DNA of 64,000 nucleotides, taken from NCBI RefSeq assembly GCF_016907955.1, contig NZ_JAFBCX010000006.1:577914-641913 (forward strand), given 5' to 3'. Positions 16,032-25,029 of this stretch are shown piece after piece. The notes below the pieces were generated by a model. It had not been told where the DNA came from, made no database searches, and saw only the letters and a list, made by a program, of their open reading frames with translations. The translations under genes were made by a program, and so were the position numbers. This DNA is from Lentzea nigeriaca. Its GTDB lineage: Bacteria; Actinomycetota; Actinomycetes; Mycobacteriales; Pseudonocardiaceae. Each line of letters opens with the position of its first letter. Position 1 is the stretch's first letter.

Positions 16032-16949
16032 ATGGTCTACATGGGACACAAGATCGCGGTGTACGGCGCTTCCGGACTCACCGGGCGTTTCGTCTTGGCA
16101 GAGCTGGAAAAGCGCGGCTTCGAGCCACTGCCGTTCGGACGCGCCCAGGCGACGGCCGACGACCCGGCCGCCCTCGACCGAGCTCTCACGGGTGCCGCCG
16201 CGGTGATCAACACGGCCGGCCCGTTCGCCGTCACCGCCCTCCCGCTGATCTCCGCGGCAGAACGCGCAGGCATCCCGTACGTGGATGTCGCCGCAGAGAT
16301 CGAAGCCAACGCCGACACGTTCGCTCGCGGCGCCACCATTCCCGTGGTACCCGCGATGGCGTTCTATGGCGGCCTGGCCGACCTGATGATCACCACCGCG
16401 ATGGGCGACTGGACGTCCGCCGACGAGGCCCACATCGCCTACGGCCTGAGCAACTGGCAGCCCACCCCAGGCACCCTGGCCGCAGGCGCGATCTCCCGCG
16501 AACGCCGCAACGGCCAACGCGTCCGCTTCCGCGACGGCGCCCTGCAGTACCACGACGACCCGCAACCAACCCTCGACTGGAACTTCCCCAGCGGCCCCCG
16601 CGAGGTCATCGCCGAGTTCTCGATGGCCGACATCGTCACGATCCCCAGCCACCTGCAGATCCCGTCGGTGACCTCGTACATGGCCACCACAGCAGCGCAG
16701 GGTCTCCACGAAGCCGCACCCCGCCAGGAACCGGAAACCTTCGAGGTGGACGTCCGCGTACGCCGTAACGGCGAGGAACGCCAGATGACCATCACCGGCC
16801 GCGACATCTACGCGGCGAGCGCACCTCTGGCCGTGGAGGCGGTGGAACGCCTGCTGACCAACCGCTTCAAGGTCACCGGCGTCGCCTCGGCCGGCGCGAT
16901 GTTCGACGCGGAGGACTTCCTCGCGGCTTTCGATATGCCGACGATATGA
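16032..16949 (+). CDS. Saccharopine dehydrogenase-like NAD(P)-binding protein
   Basis: A 305-residue protein with an N-terminal Rossmann fold: KIAVYGASGLTGRFVLAELEKRG holds the GASGLTG nucleotide loop near residue 10, and AAVINTAGPF matches the saccharopine dehydrogenase/trans-acting enoyl reductase group. The C-terminal half has no recognisable active site. It is a predicted oxidoreductase of unknown substrate. The start could instead be the ATG nine nt further on (MGHKIAV). It is divergent from the GlxA-type regulator, with 44 nt between the two starts, so that regulator may control it. Confidence 0.75.
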   Translation: MVYMGHKIAVYGASGLTGRFVLAELEKRGFEPLPFGRAQATADDPAALDRALTGAAAVINTAGPFAVTALPLISAAERAGIPYVDVAAEIEANADTFARGATIPVVPAMAFYGGLADLMITTAMGDWTSADEAHIAYGLSNWQPTPGTLAAGAISRERRNGQRVRFRDGALQYHDDPQPTLDWNFPSGPREVIAEFSMADIVTIPSHLQIPSVTSYMATTAAQGLHEAAPRQEPETFEVDVRVRRNGEERQMTITGRDIYAASAPLAVEAVERLLTNRFKVTGVASAGAMFDAEDFLAAFDMPTI

Positions 16950-16970
16950 ATCCGCTCGTAGTGTCGAAGC

Positions 16971-17649
<679 letters not shown>

Positions 17650-17657
<8 letters not shown>

Positions 17658-18738
17658 GGCGCCGGGATTGAGCGTCCGCCTCAAACTCACCCTCAGCTAC
17701 ACCGGGTTCCTCATGGTCGCCGGCACCTTGCTGCTGGGGGTCGTGTGGGTGTTCGTCCTGCGCCACCTGCCCGCCTACGCGGACGTCCCAGGGGGCATCC
17801 TGGTCCGTTCCTTCCTCGTGCGCGGCTTCCTGGAAGCCGCCGCCGCGGCGCTGGTGTTCCTGCTCGCGTTCGGCCTGGGCGGAGGGTGGCTGCTCGCCGG
17901 CCGCATGCTCGCGCCGCTGGGTCGAATCACCGATGCCACCCGCCTGGCCGCGGACGGGTCGCTCGCGCACCGAATCCGGCTAGCGGGTCCCAGCGACGAG
18001 TTCCGCGAGCTGGCCGACGCCTTCGACTCCATGCTCGCCCGGCTCGAAGCCCAGGTTGCCGAGCAGCAGAGGTTCGCTGCCAACGCCTCCCACGAACTGC
18101 GCACGCCGCTGGCGGTCACGAAGACCCTTCTCGAGGTGGCCCGCAACGACCGCGACCACGACTCCGGCGAGCTCGTCGACCGCCTCCACCACGTCAACGC
18201 CCGCGCGATCGACCTCACCGAGGCGCTGCTCCTGCTCAGCCGTGCCGATCAACGGTCGTTCACGCGGGACCACGTCGACCTGTCGCTCATCGCGGAAGAA
18301 GCCACCGAAACGCTCCTCCCGTTCGCGGAAGGAAGCGGCCTCACGATCCACATCTCCGGCGACGCCGCCCCCACCATCGGCTCGTATGCGCTCCTTCTGC
18401 AGATGGCCACGAACCTCGTGCACAACGCGATCGTCCACAACGTCCCCGAGCAGGGCGACGTGTGGGTCACCGCGGGCGCTGCAGCCGAGGCCGCGGTGCT
18501 CACCGTCGAGAACACCGGTCAGAAGCTCTCTCCGCAGCTGGTCTCCACGCTCGTCGAGCCGTTCCAGCGCGGCGCCGAACGCATCCGCGGCCATCAAACG
18601 GGTGTCGGCCTGGGCCTGGCGATCGTCAAGAGCATCGTGCAGGCCCACGACGGAACCCTCGACGTCACCTCCAGGGCGGATGGCGGCCTTCGCGTCGTGG
18701 TGCGGCTGCCTATCGCACGTCCCCGAGATCACGCATGA
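17650..18738 (+). CDS. vanS: VanS-type sensor histidine kinase
   Basis: A 362-residue kinase with two membrane segments (about residues 14-37 and 60-84) around a short external loop of about 22 residues, then a HAMP linker (MLAPLGRITDATRLAADGSL). The H-box is FAANASHELRTPLAV with His148; the N-box is NLVHNAIVHN and the G-box GVGLGLAIVKSIVQAHDG. The architecture and the small external loop fit VanS from actinomycetes, which detects glycopeptides or their effects at the membrane. It is coupled to vanR upstream. The 3' end overlaps the convergent GNAT gene by 29 nt. Confidence 0.78.
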
Positions 18739-19156
18739 ACCGTGATGATCTCCCCGCCTGGTCGACGTAGCCGCGGCGCCGGTAGAACTCGTGCGCGTCC
18801 CGGCGTCGATCGTTGCTGGTGACCTCCATGCGTGCGCACCCGTGCCCCGCGGCGAAAGCTTCCGCCGCGGCGACGAGCTGAGCGCCGATGCCCTGGCCGC
18901 GCGCCTGATCGGATACGACCAGTGCCACGATCCGGCCCCAGCAGCCGTCACGTTCGAAGAACGGGCCGACGTGGACCGCCACCAGTCCGAGCAGCCCTTC
19001 GCCGGCCTCGGCCACGTAGACCGCGCTGGACGGGTCGTCCTCCCAGGCCTTGATCCGGGTCACCGTGGCCCCGGCGCGATCCTGCGGGTAGCCCAACTGG
19101 CGGAGCAGCTCGTCGACGGCTGCGGCGTCGGCGGTCTGCGCCGGTCGTATCTGCAT
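18710..19156 (-). CDS. GNAT family N-acetyltransferase
   Basis: A 148-residue single-domain GNAT protein: MQIRPAQTADAAAVDELLRQ at the start, GLLGLVAVHVGPFFERDGCW (beta-4), the acetyl-CoA loop VVSDQARGQGIGAQLVAAAE near residue 85, and DAHEFYRRRGYVDQ near 125. It probably acetylates a small molecule or a protein N-terminus. It lies between vanS and vanX on the strand of vanHAX, but a strong hairpin separates it from vanX, so it may be an independent unit. Neighbouring van genes hint at, but do not show, a role in resistance. Confidence 0.8.
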   Translation of the reverse strand: MQIRPAQTADAAAVDELLRQLGYPQDRAGATVTRIKAWEDDPSSAVYVAEAGEGLLGLVAVHVGPFFERDGCWGRIVALVVSDQARGQGIGAQLVAAAEAFAAGHGCARMEVTSNDRRRDAHEFYRRRGYVDQAGRSSRFMRDLGDVR

Positions 19157-19171
19157 GCGTACCCCCGAAAT

Positions 19172-19206
19172 CGGGCGTCTCCGGTGTGCCACACCGGAGA
19201 CGCCCG
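19172..19206. terminator. Hairpin after vanX
   Basis: A 16-bp perfect inverted repeat (CGGGCGTCTCCGGTGT, loop GCC) lies 8 nt beyond the vanX stop. There is no T-run. It probably terminates the vanHAX transcript before the GNAT gene. Confidence 0.7.
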
Positions 19207-19213
19207 TGTCTGC

Positions 19214-19822
19214 TCATGCGATGGGAAAATCGAAGTAGTCGTCCGGATATGGCTCGTCTTGCAGCGTGTAGTGCCACCACTCGTGCTCGTACGCGCTGAA
19301 GCCACAGGCTTCCATGACGGAACGGAGGTGTCGCCGGTTTGCCGCCTCGACCGACGTGATTCCGCTCGCTTCATGATGCGAGATCGAATCCATCAGATCA
19401 TGGCCACCGCCCATCGGGGCGAGCTCACCGGTGGCCAGCTCGTAAAGCGTCAGGTCGACCGTGCTGCCCCGGCTGTGGCCGGACTTCGCAGCGACGTAAC
19501 CTCTTTCGAACATCTCGGCCCTGTCGATGTTCGGATAGTGCCGTCGCTTGGTCCGGCCGTCCTCCGGCAGCCGCGACCAGCGCAGAAAACACTCCACGGC
19601 GCGTTGCGGGCGGTAACCGTCCCAGAGCACCAAACCGAATCCCAGCCCGGCGGCCTTCTCCTGGGCACGTTCGAGGGCCGTGCAGAGGGCCTTCGTGCCG
19701 ACGATCCGGTTCAGGACGTACCCGTCCACGGGTTTGCCGGTGAAGTTGTCCCAGGTGGCGTACTTGGCGTCCCAGCGCATCCCCGGCACGAACTCGTCCA
19801 CGAAGACGAAGTCGCTCTTCAT
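19214..19822 (-). CDS. vanX: D-Ala-D-Ala dipeptidase VanX
   Basis: A 202-residue zinc dipeptidase that hydrolyses D-Ala-D-Ala and so removes the normal peptidoglycan precursor. Landmarks are VDEFVPGMRWDAKYATWDNF near residue 7, VLWDGYRPQRAV near 65, the zinc motif SGHSRGSTVDLTL (His and Asp) near 113, and the catalytic Glu/zinc His in YEHEWWHYTL near 180. Length and motifs match VanX. The ATG start overlaps the ligase gene by 4 nt. It is the last gene of the vanH-vanA-vanX operon. Confidence 0.95.
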   Translation of the reverse strand: MKSDFVFVDEFVPGMRWDAKYATWDNFTGKPVDGYVLNRIVGTKALCTALERAQEKAAGLGFGLVLWDGYRPQRAVECFLRWSRLPEDGRTKRRHYPNIDRAEMFERGYVAAKSGHSRGSTVDLTLYELATGELAPMGGGHDLMDSISHHEASGITSVEAANRRHLRSVMEACGFSAYEHEWWHYTLQDEPYPDDYFDFPIA

Positions 19823-20853
19823 CGCAGCTTCCCCGTCAGCGCCAAGGACACGATCCGGTCGATCACCTCGGCGAACGGCACACCCGCGGCCGCCATCATC
19901 CTGGGGTACCGGCTGTACGAGGTCAGTCCAGGGAACGTGTTGACCTCGTTGAGGACCACCGTTCCGTCTTCCTTCAGGAACATGTCCACCCGTGCCAGCC
20001 CTCGGCAACCAAGAGCGCGGTACACGGCTTTCGCCGTCTCCTGGACCAGTGCCCGCGACTCCGCGGGAACGTCGGCCGGCACCGTCACGGCCGAGTTGTC
20101 GGACCCGCTTTCCGGCTCGCTTTCCTGATGGATCCTGAAGAAGCCGTGCGACAGCGAGATCTGGTCCACCTCGCCGACGATGAGGTCCGAGTCGTTCCCC
20201 ATCACCGCGCAACCCACCTCGCTGCCGGCCACAGCCTCCTCGATCAGCACCTTCGAGTCGTACTGCCTCGCGACCTCCACCGCACTCGGCAGTTCGTCTT
20301 CACGAGACACCTTGCTGACACCGAAGGACGACCCCGACCGGGCAGGCTTCACGAAGACGGGATAGACGAACCCGCCTGGCTCGGGACGCTCGTTCGCCGA
20401 GACGAACCAGAAATTCGGCGTCGCGATTCCCGCACTCCTGGCCACGAGGTAGGTGAGAGATTTGTCCATGCACAGAGCCGAGCTCTGGACGTCACAGCCG
20501 ACGTAGGGAATGCCGGAGAGCTCCAGCAGCCCCTGAACCGCGCCGTCCTCGCCGAGCTTGCCGTGCAGAACGGGCAGGACCACGTCCAGCTCGATCGTCC
20601 TGTACCGCCCCTCCTCCAGCACGAGCAGGCCAGGCGCGTCACGGTCCGGCGACAGCACCGCGGGCCGGCAACCGCCTCCGTTCTCCCACCCCTCGCCTGG
20701 ACCATCACAAAGCAACCAGGCGCCGCTCTTGGTGATCCCGATCCAGAACGGCTCGTACTTGTCGATGTCGAGGTTCTTCGCGACCTCCCGCGCGGACTTG
20801 ACGGACACAGGATGTTCCTCGGAACAGCCCCCGAACAAGATTCCGATCCTCAT
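19819..20853 (-). CDS. vanA: D-alanine-D-lactate ligase (VanA/VanB type)
   Basis: A 344-residue ATP-grasp ligase. It has the N-terminal Ddl-type IGILFGGCSEEHPVSVKSA, VVLPVLHGKLGEDGAVQGLL near residue 92, VFVKPARSGSSFGVSKV near 167, the omega-loop HGFFRIHQESEPE, whose His marks D-lactate-using VanA/VanB enzymes rather than ordinary Ddl, and LNEVNTFPGLTSYSRYPRM near 305. It makes the D-Ala-D-Lac depsipeptide that vancomycin binds poorly. It is coupled by 4-nt overlaps to vanH and vanX. Confidence 0.94.
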   Translation of the reverse strand: MRIGILFGGCSEEHPVSVKSAREVAKNLDIDKYEPFWIGITKSGAWLLCDGPGEGWENGGGCRPAVLSPDRDAPGLLVLEEGRYRTIELDVVLPVLHGKLGEDGAVQGLLELSGIPYVGCDVQSSALCMDKSLTYLVARSAGIATPNFWFVSANERPEPGGFVYPVFVKPARSGSSFGVSKVSREDELPSAVEVARQYDSKVLIEEAVAGSEVGCAVMGNDSDLIVGEVDQISLSHGFFRIHQESEPESGSDNSAVTVPADVPAESRALVQETAKAVYRALGCRGLARVDMFLKEDGTVVLNEVNTFPGLTSYSRYPRMMAAAGVPFAEVIDRIVSLALTGKLR

Positions 20854-21893
20854 ATCCAGTGCTTCTTTCCGCTGTCGAATGCCCGGCAGTTGACGATGGA
20901 GTTCTCCACGGTGTCCCGCAGAGCGCGATCCGTGTAATAGGCGGTGTGCGGCGTGACGGCCACATTCGGCAACTCCCGCAGGCGCGCCAGGTTCACACTT
21001 CCCGCAGCCCTCCCCCGGCAGTCGGCGTAGAACACGCCTTCCTCCCCTTCGAGAACATCCAACGCAGCCCCTCCCAAGCGCCCACTTTCCAGCGCCGAAA
21101 GCAGAGCATCGGTGTCAATGAGCCCACCGCGCCCAGTGTTGACGACAAAAGCACCGACCTTCATCTGCCCGATACGCCGCCGATCAAGCAGATGACGCGT
21201 ATCCGCGTTCAGCGGCGCATGAAGCGTCACAACATCGCTCTGCTCCAGCAACTCATCAAGCGAAACGTGCTCGGCGGAAACCTTGACGCGGCTGTCATGC
21301 GCCAAGACACGGCAGCCGAACCCCCGCAGCCTCTCGACGACCGCAGTCCCGATGCGCCCCACGCCAACCACACCGACGGTGAGGTCGCGCAGCTCCTTGC
21401 CGCGCACCTCATCCAGCCGATAGTCGCCAGCGTCCACACGTCTGATGACCGACCGGACATTCCGAATCGCCATCAGCATCAACATCACCGTGTAGTCAGC
21501 CACACCGTCAGGCGAGTAGGCGACGTTCTCCACAACAATGCCAAGACTCTCCGCACACCGAACATCAATGTGGTCGTACCCGATACTCCGGGTGGAGATG
21601 TACTCAACTCCGACCCGGCTGAGCCCGAGAAGAACCTCCGACCCGATTCGCGTCTTGTGATCAACGCTGACGCACCGATTCCCCAAGGCCAGCTCAACGT
21701 TGTCCGCGGACACCGCCGCCTCGGTAACGGTAGGCACCACACCAAATCCGGGCGCCATCTCCCGAAACAGCTCTTCCTCGTCCCGCGAGCACCCGTAAAC
21801 CACAATCCCCGTTGCCGAAACCCCCGCAACGGCCCAAGACGCCGGCGACCGGTTACGACGGTCCACGGCTCGCGCCGATTCGCTGTAGGTCAT
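20850..21893 (-). CDS. vanH: D-lactate dehydrogenase VanH
   Basis: A 347-residue D-2-hydroxyacid dehydrogenase that reduces pyruvate to D-lactate for the ligase. The NAD site is VGVVGVGRIGTAVVERLRGF near residue 173; catalytic residues are in VVNTGRGGLIDTDALLSAL (Arg) and VTPHTAYYTDRAL (His) near 315. About 25 residues precede the usual VanH start, so a later start near IVVYGCSRDEEE is possible. It is the first gene of the operon; an inverted repeat lies 34 nt upstream. Confidence 0.93.
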   Translation of the reverse strand: MTYSESARAVDRRNRSPASWAVAGVSATGIVVYGCSRDEEELFREMAPGFGVVPTVTEAAVSADNVELALGNRCVSVDHKTRIGSEVLLGLSRVGVEYISTRSIGYDHIDVRCAESLGIVVENVAYSPDGVADYTVMLMLMAIRNVRSVIRRVDAGDYRLDEVRGKELRDLTVGVVGVGRIGTAVVERLRGFGCRVLAHDSRVKVSAEHVSLDELLEQSDVVTLHAPLNADTRHLLDRRRIGQMKVGAFVVNTGRGGLIDTDALLSALESGRLGGAALDVLEGEEGVFYADCRGRAAGSVNLARLRELPNVAVTPHTAYYTDRALRDTVENSIVNCRAFDSGKKHWI

Positions 21894-21927
21894 ACCCCCA
21901 GTGAAAACGCCCGCACGTTGTCACCAC

Positions 21928-21945
21928 GTATCAACTTTTCGATAC
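21928..21945. promoter_or_regulatory. Inverted repeat before vanH, candidate VanR operator
   Basis: GTATC and GATAC flank 8 AT-rich nt, 34-52 nt upstream of the vanH start, in an otherwise GC-rich region. An AT-rich spot here is consistent with a promoter/operator. That VanR binds it is inference. Confidence 0.35.
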
Positions 21946-22039
21946 ACCGAAGACACACGCCACTACAGCCACAGACCGGACGAGAAGGCTGAACACCCCA
22001 GAAATGGTGAGGGCCACGTAGGCGCAAGGCGCCACGTGG

Positions 22040-22092
22040 CCGGGGGTCCGGGGGCGGAGCCCCCGGCCGGGGTCTGGGGGCCGGGCCCCCAG
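22040..22092. repeat. G/C-tract palindromic intergenic repeat
   Basis: Two adjoining palindromes of the type GGGGG...GGAGCCCCC and CTGGGGGCC.GGGCCCCCAG lie between vanH and tmRNA. A closely similar unit occurs at 29718-29772. Such G/C-tract palindromes are widespread between genes of actinobacteria. This one may help to end transcription coming from the tmRNA gene. Confidence 0.6.
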
Positions 22093-22156
22093 AAAACACC
22101 CGGAACGAGCTGGGCGAAAGCGGCCCGAAGGGTCCGCTGAGCAGACTTCGCCCGAG

Positions 22157-22526
22157 TGGAGGTGCCGGGAATCGAACCCGGGTCCTATGGCGGCTCATCA
22201 GGGCTTCTCCGTGCGCAGTTCGCTATGTCTCTGCTTGACCCCACCAGTCACGCGAACAAGCTGGTGTGACGGGCCCAGTCGCTGTGAGTTTCCCGAACAG
22301 TCCCCGCGACCGGGACTGCCGGTAAGCCCTCTAGCTGATGCCGGACTCTAGGCCGAAGGCACTCCTAGGCCGACAGCGTTGCTACTCGCCTCAGGCGGCG
22401 AGAGCGAACGCGCGCTGGTCGTTGGACTCGGCGCTTATTGGTTTGCGATGACGCTTGCGGTGGTCTCTCGCCTGCACCGGCACGCTTCCCCTGAATCAAC
22501 GTCCACAGTCGAAACCGTTCACCCCC
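22157..22526 (-). ncRNA. ssrA: tmRNA (ssrA)
   Basis: A 370-nt tmRNA on the minus strand. The 5' end GGGGGTGAACGGTTTCGAC pairs with the 3' end CACCTCC plus discriminator A, forming the tRNA-like acceptor, and the T-arm GGGTTCGATTCCCGG is intact. The 3' CCA is not encoded. The tag frame ends in SAESNDQRAFALAA followed by TGA (22391-22393). ALAA is the hallmark of the proteolysis tag. The exact resume codon could not be fixed; in-frame codons extend upstream through KPI. It works with SmpB, encoded 2 kb away, to rescue stalled ribosomes. Confidence 0.95.
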
Positions 22527-22647
22527 TTGTAGTGGTACGCATAGCATAACGAGTGCAGCCACCGAGTTCTTCCCGAGGCAGGTAGGGCTGTCCCCACCCC
22601 GGACCGCATGGCTAGCCAGATGGTCCCTGACCAGCGGGAACGCCACG

Positions 22648-23886
22648 ATGGACGGCATGAGGAAACCGAACGCGCTCGCAGCCGGGTTCTACCTGCTGAC
22701 CCATCTGGTGACCGGCATCTTCTGGTTCACCCTCACCTTCGTGCTCACGGCGGTCGGGTTCGCGACGGCTCTGCTCTGGGTCGGTTTCCCGATTCTGTGG
22801 CTCGCGATGAACACCGCGCGTGCGGGCGCGTCGGTGGAGCGGGCATGGGTGCGTGTGGCGTTGCGCACAGACATCCCCAAGCCGTACCGGCCGAAGATCG
22901 AGGGTTCGCCACTCGAGAAGTGGAAGCACCAGTTCACCGACCCCGCCACCTGGCGCGATCTCGGTTACCTTGCGCTGCTCGTGCCGGTGGGTGCGTTGGA
23001 GCTCGCGTCGTTCATCACCATATGGTCGGTCGTGGCCGCGTTCGTGGGCGTGCCGTTCTGGATCGACGACGCGCCGTTCGCGGTGATCGTGGGCGAGTTC
23101 TGGACGATCGACTCGTTCTATTCGGCGTTGCCGGTCGCGGCGGTCGGGCTGGTGCTGGTGCCGTTCGCGCTGTGGGGCACGAGGTGGCTGGGTGCGCTGC
23201 ACGGCAGGTTCGCCCGCGCGATGCTCGGGCCGACGCGCGCCGACCAGCTGGCGATCGAGGCGGAGCGGCTGCAGTCGAGCCGGGCGCGAGGTGTCGAGGC
23301 GGCCGAGGCGGAGCGCCGGCGGATCGAGCGCGACCTGCACGACGGGGCGCAGCAGCGGCTCGTCGCGGTGGCGATGGGTCTCGGGCGGGCGAAGTCCAAA
23401 TTGGACTCCGATCCGGAGGCTGCGGCGGCGCTCATCGCCGAGGCGCACGCGGACGCGAAGCTCGCCATCAAGGAACTGCGCGACCTGGCACGGGGCATCT
23501 ACCCGTCGGTGCTCGGCGACCGCGGGCTCGACGCCGCGCTCTCGGCGCTGGCCGCGCGCGTGCCGATCGAGGTCGAGCTGACCGTCGACGTGGAGCCGCG
23601 GCCGCCGACAGCGGTGGAGAGCGCCGCGTACTTCACCGTCGGCGAGGCGCTCACGAACATCACCAAGCACTCCAACGCCACCAGGGCGACCGTGAAGGTC
23701 AACCGGGTCGAGACGGGGGTGCTGGTCGAGGTCACCGACAACGGTCAGGGCGGCGCCGAGCTGAGGCCGGGCGGAGGGCTCGCCGGGCTGGCCGACCGGG
23801 CTGCCACGATCGACGGTGTGGTTGTCGTCGTCAGCCCGCCCGGCGGGCCGACCGTGATTCGAGCGGAGTTGCCGTGCGCGTGGTGA
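22648..23886 (+). CDS. NarL-type sensor histidine kinase
   Basis: A 412-residue kinase. Residues about 12-160 carry four membrane segments of the actinobacterial sensor-domain type (TGIFWFTLTFVLTAVGFATA near 22; IDSFYSALPVAAVGLVLVPF near 155). Then comes the HisKA_3 dimerisation motif ERRRIERDLHDGAQQRLVAV with its phospho-His, and an ATPase domain with EALTNITKHS (N-box) and GGGLAGLADRAATIDG (G-box). The stimulus is unknown. The response regulator start lies inside its 3' end, and both genes sit between ssrA and smpB. Confidence 0.9.
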   Translation: MDGMRKPNALAAGFYLLTHLVTGIFWFTLTFVLTAVGFATALLWVGFPILWLAMNTARAGASVERAWVRVALRTDIPKPYRPKIEGSPLEKWKHQFTDPATWRDLGYLALLVPVGALELASFITIWSVVAAFVGVPFWIDDAPFAVIVGEFWTIDSFYSALPVAAVGLVLVPFALWGTRWLGALHGRFARAMLGPTRADQLAIEAERLQSSRARGVEAAEAERRRIERDLHDGAQQRLVAVAMGLGRAKSKLDSDPEAAAALIAEAHADAKLAIKELRDLARGIYPSVLGDRGLDAALSALAARVPIEVELTVDVEPRPPTAVESAAYFTVGEALTNITKHSNATRATVKVNRVETGVLVEVTDNGQGGAELRPGGGLAGLADRAATIDGVVVVVSPPGGPTVIRAELPCAW

Positions 23887-24515
23887 TCGCTGAGGACTCG
23901 GTGCTGCTGAGGGAGGGCGTGCAGCGGTTGCTCGCCGACGAGGGCATCGAAACCGTCGCGGCCGTGGAGAACGGCGACGGGCTGCTCGACGCCGTGACCG
24001 AGCACAGGCCGGACCTGTGCGTCGTGGACGTGCGGATGCCCCCGACGTTCACCGACGAGGGCCTGCGAGCCGCCATCGAGTGCCGCCGCCGCTATCCGGG
24101 CCTGCCGGTGCTGGTGCTGTCGCAGTACGTCGAGGAGCGCTACGCCGTGGAACTCCTCGCGGGTGGCGCCAGCGGGGTCGGCTACCTGCTCAAGGAGCGG
24201 GTAGCCGACGTGAAGGAGTTCGTCGACGCGGTGCGCAGGGTCGCCGACGGCGGCACGAGCATCGACCACGAGGTGATCACGCAGCTCATGGTGCGCAGCA
24301 AGAAGAGCCCCGTCGACTCGTTGACGCCCCGCGAACGCGAGGTGCTCGGGCTGATGGCGCAGGGACTGTCCAACACCGCCATCGCCGCCACTCTCGTGGT
24401 GTCGGACGGCGCCGTGGAGAAGCACGTGGGCAACATCTTCGCGAAGCTCGGCCTGGAGCCGTCGAACTCCGAGCACCGCCGCGTGCGGGCGGTGCTCGCC
24501 TACCTCGACAGCTGA
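23874..24515 (+). CDS. NarL/LuxR-type response regulator
   Basis: A 213-residue response regulator. The receiver domain starts RVVIAEDSVLLREGVQRLL, with phospho-Asp in CVVDVRMPPTFTDEGLRAA near residue 52. The DNA-binding domain is SLTPREREVLGLMAQGLSNTAIA near 145. Its GTG start overlaps the partner kinase by 13 nt. PPTFTDEG after the Asp is typical of the two-component pairs that follow HisKA_3 kinases in actinobacteria. Targets are unknown. Confidence 0.92.
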   Translation: MRVVIAEDSVLLREGVQRLLADEGIETVAAVENGDGLLDAVTEHRPDLCVVDVRMPPTFTDEGLRAAIECRRRYPGLPVLVLSQYVEERYAVELLAGGASGVGYLLKERVADVKEFVDAVRRVADGGTSIDHEVITQLMVRSKKSPVDSLTPREREVLGLMAQGLSNTAIAATLVVSDGAVEKHVGNIFAKLGLEPSNSEHRRVRAVLAYLDS

Positions 24516-24522
24516 AGCAGGG

Positions 24523-24999
24523 TCAGTAACGGCCCTTCAGCGCCCGGCCGTGCGCCCGCGCGATCTCCCGGTTGGCATCCCGCTTGGCGATGTCCTGACG
24601 CTTGTCGTAGGCCTTCTTGCCCTTCGCGAGGGCGATCTCGACCTTGACGTAGCCGTCCTTGAAGTACATCTGCAGCGGGATGAGCGACAGACCGGACTCC
24701 TTGGTCTTGCCGATCAGCCGCTCGATCTCGTGCTTGTGCAGCAAGAGCTTGCGCTTGCGCCGGACGTCGTGGTTCGTCCACGTCCCCGCGACGTACTCCG
24801 GGATGTGCAGCGCGTGCAACCAGATCTCGCCGTCGTCGACCTGGGCGAAGGCGTCCACGAGGGACGCCCGTCCCATGCGCAGGCTCTTCACCTCGGTGCC
24901 GACGAGCTGAATGCCCGCCTCATAGGTGTCCAGAATGGTCCAGTCGTGCCGAGCCTTGCGGTTCGACGCGATGGCCTTCTGCCCGCGTTCCTTGACCAT
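24523..24999 (-). CDS. smpB: SsrA-binding protein SmpB
   Basis: A 158-residue SmpB that binds tmRNA and delivers it to stalled ribosomes. Landmarks are ASNRKARHDWTILDTYEAGI, GTEVKSLRMGRASLVDAF near residue 35, and the basic C-terminal tail KGKKAYDKRQDIAKRDANRE needed in the mRNA channel. It is convergent with the NarL-type regulator (7 nt apart) and downstream of ftsEX, an order conserved in Mycobacterium. Confidence 0.97.
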   Translation of the reverse strand: MVKERGQKAIASNRKARHDWTILDTYEAGIQLVGTEVKSLRMGRASLVDAFAQVDDGEIWLHALHIPEYVAGTWTNHDVRRKRKLLLHKHEIERLIGKTKESGLSLIPLQMYFKDGYVKVEIALAKGKKAYDKRQDIAKRDANREIARAHGRALKGRY

Positions 25000-25029
25000 G
25001 ACGACAACTTTACGTGGTCGGTAAAACCG

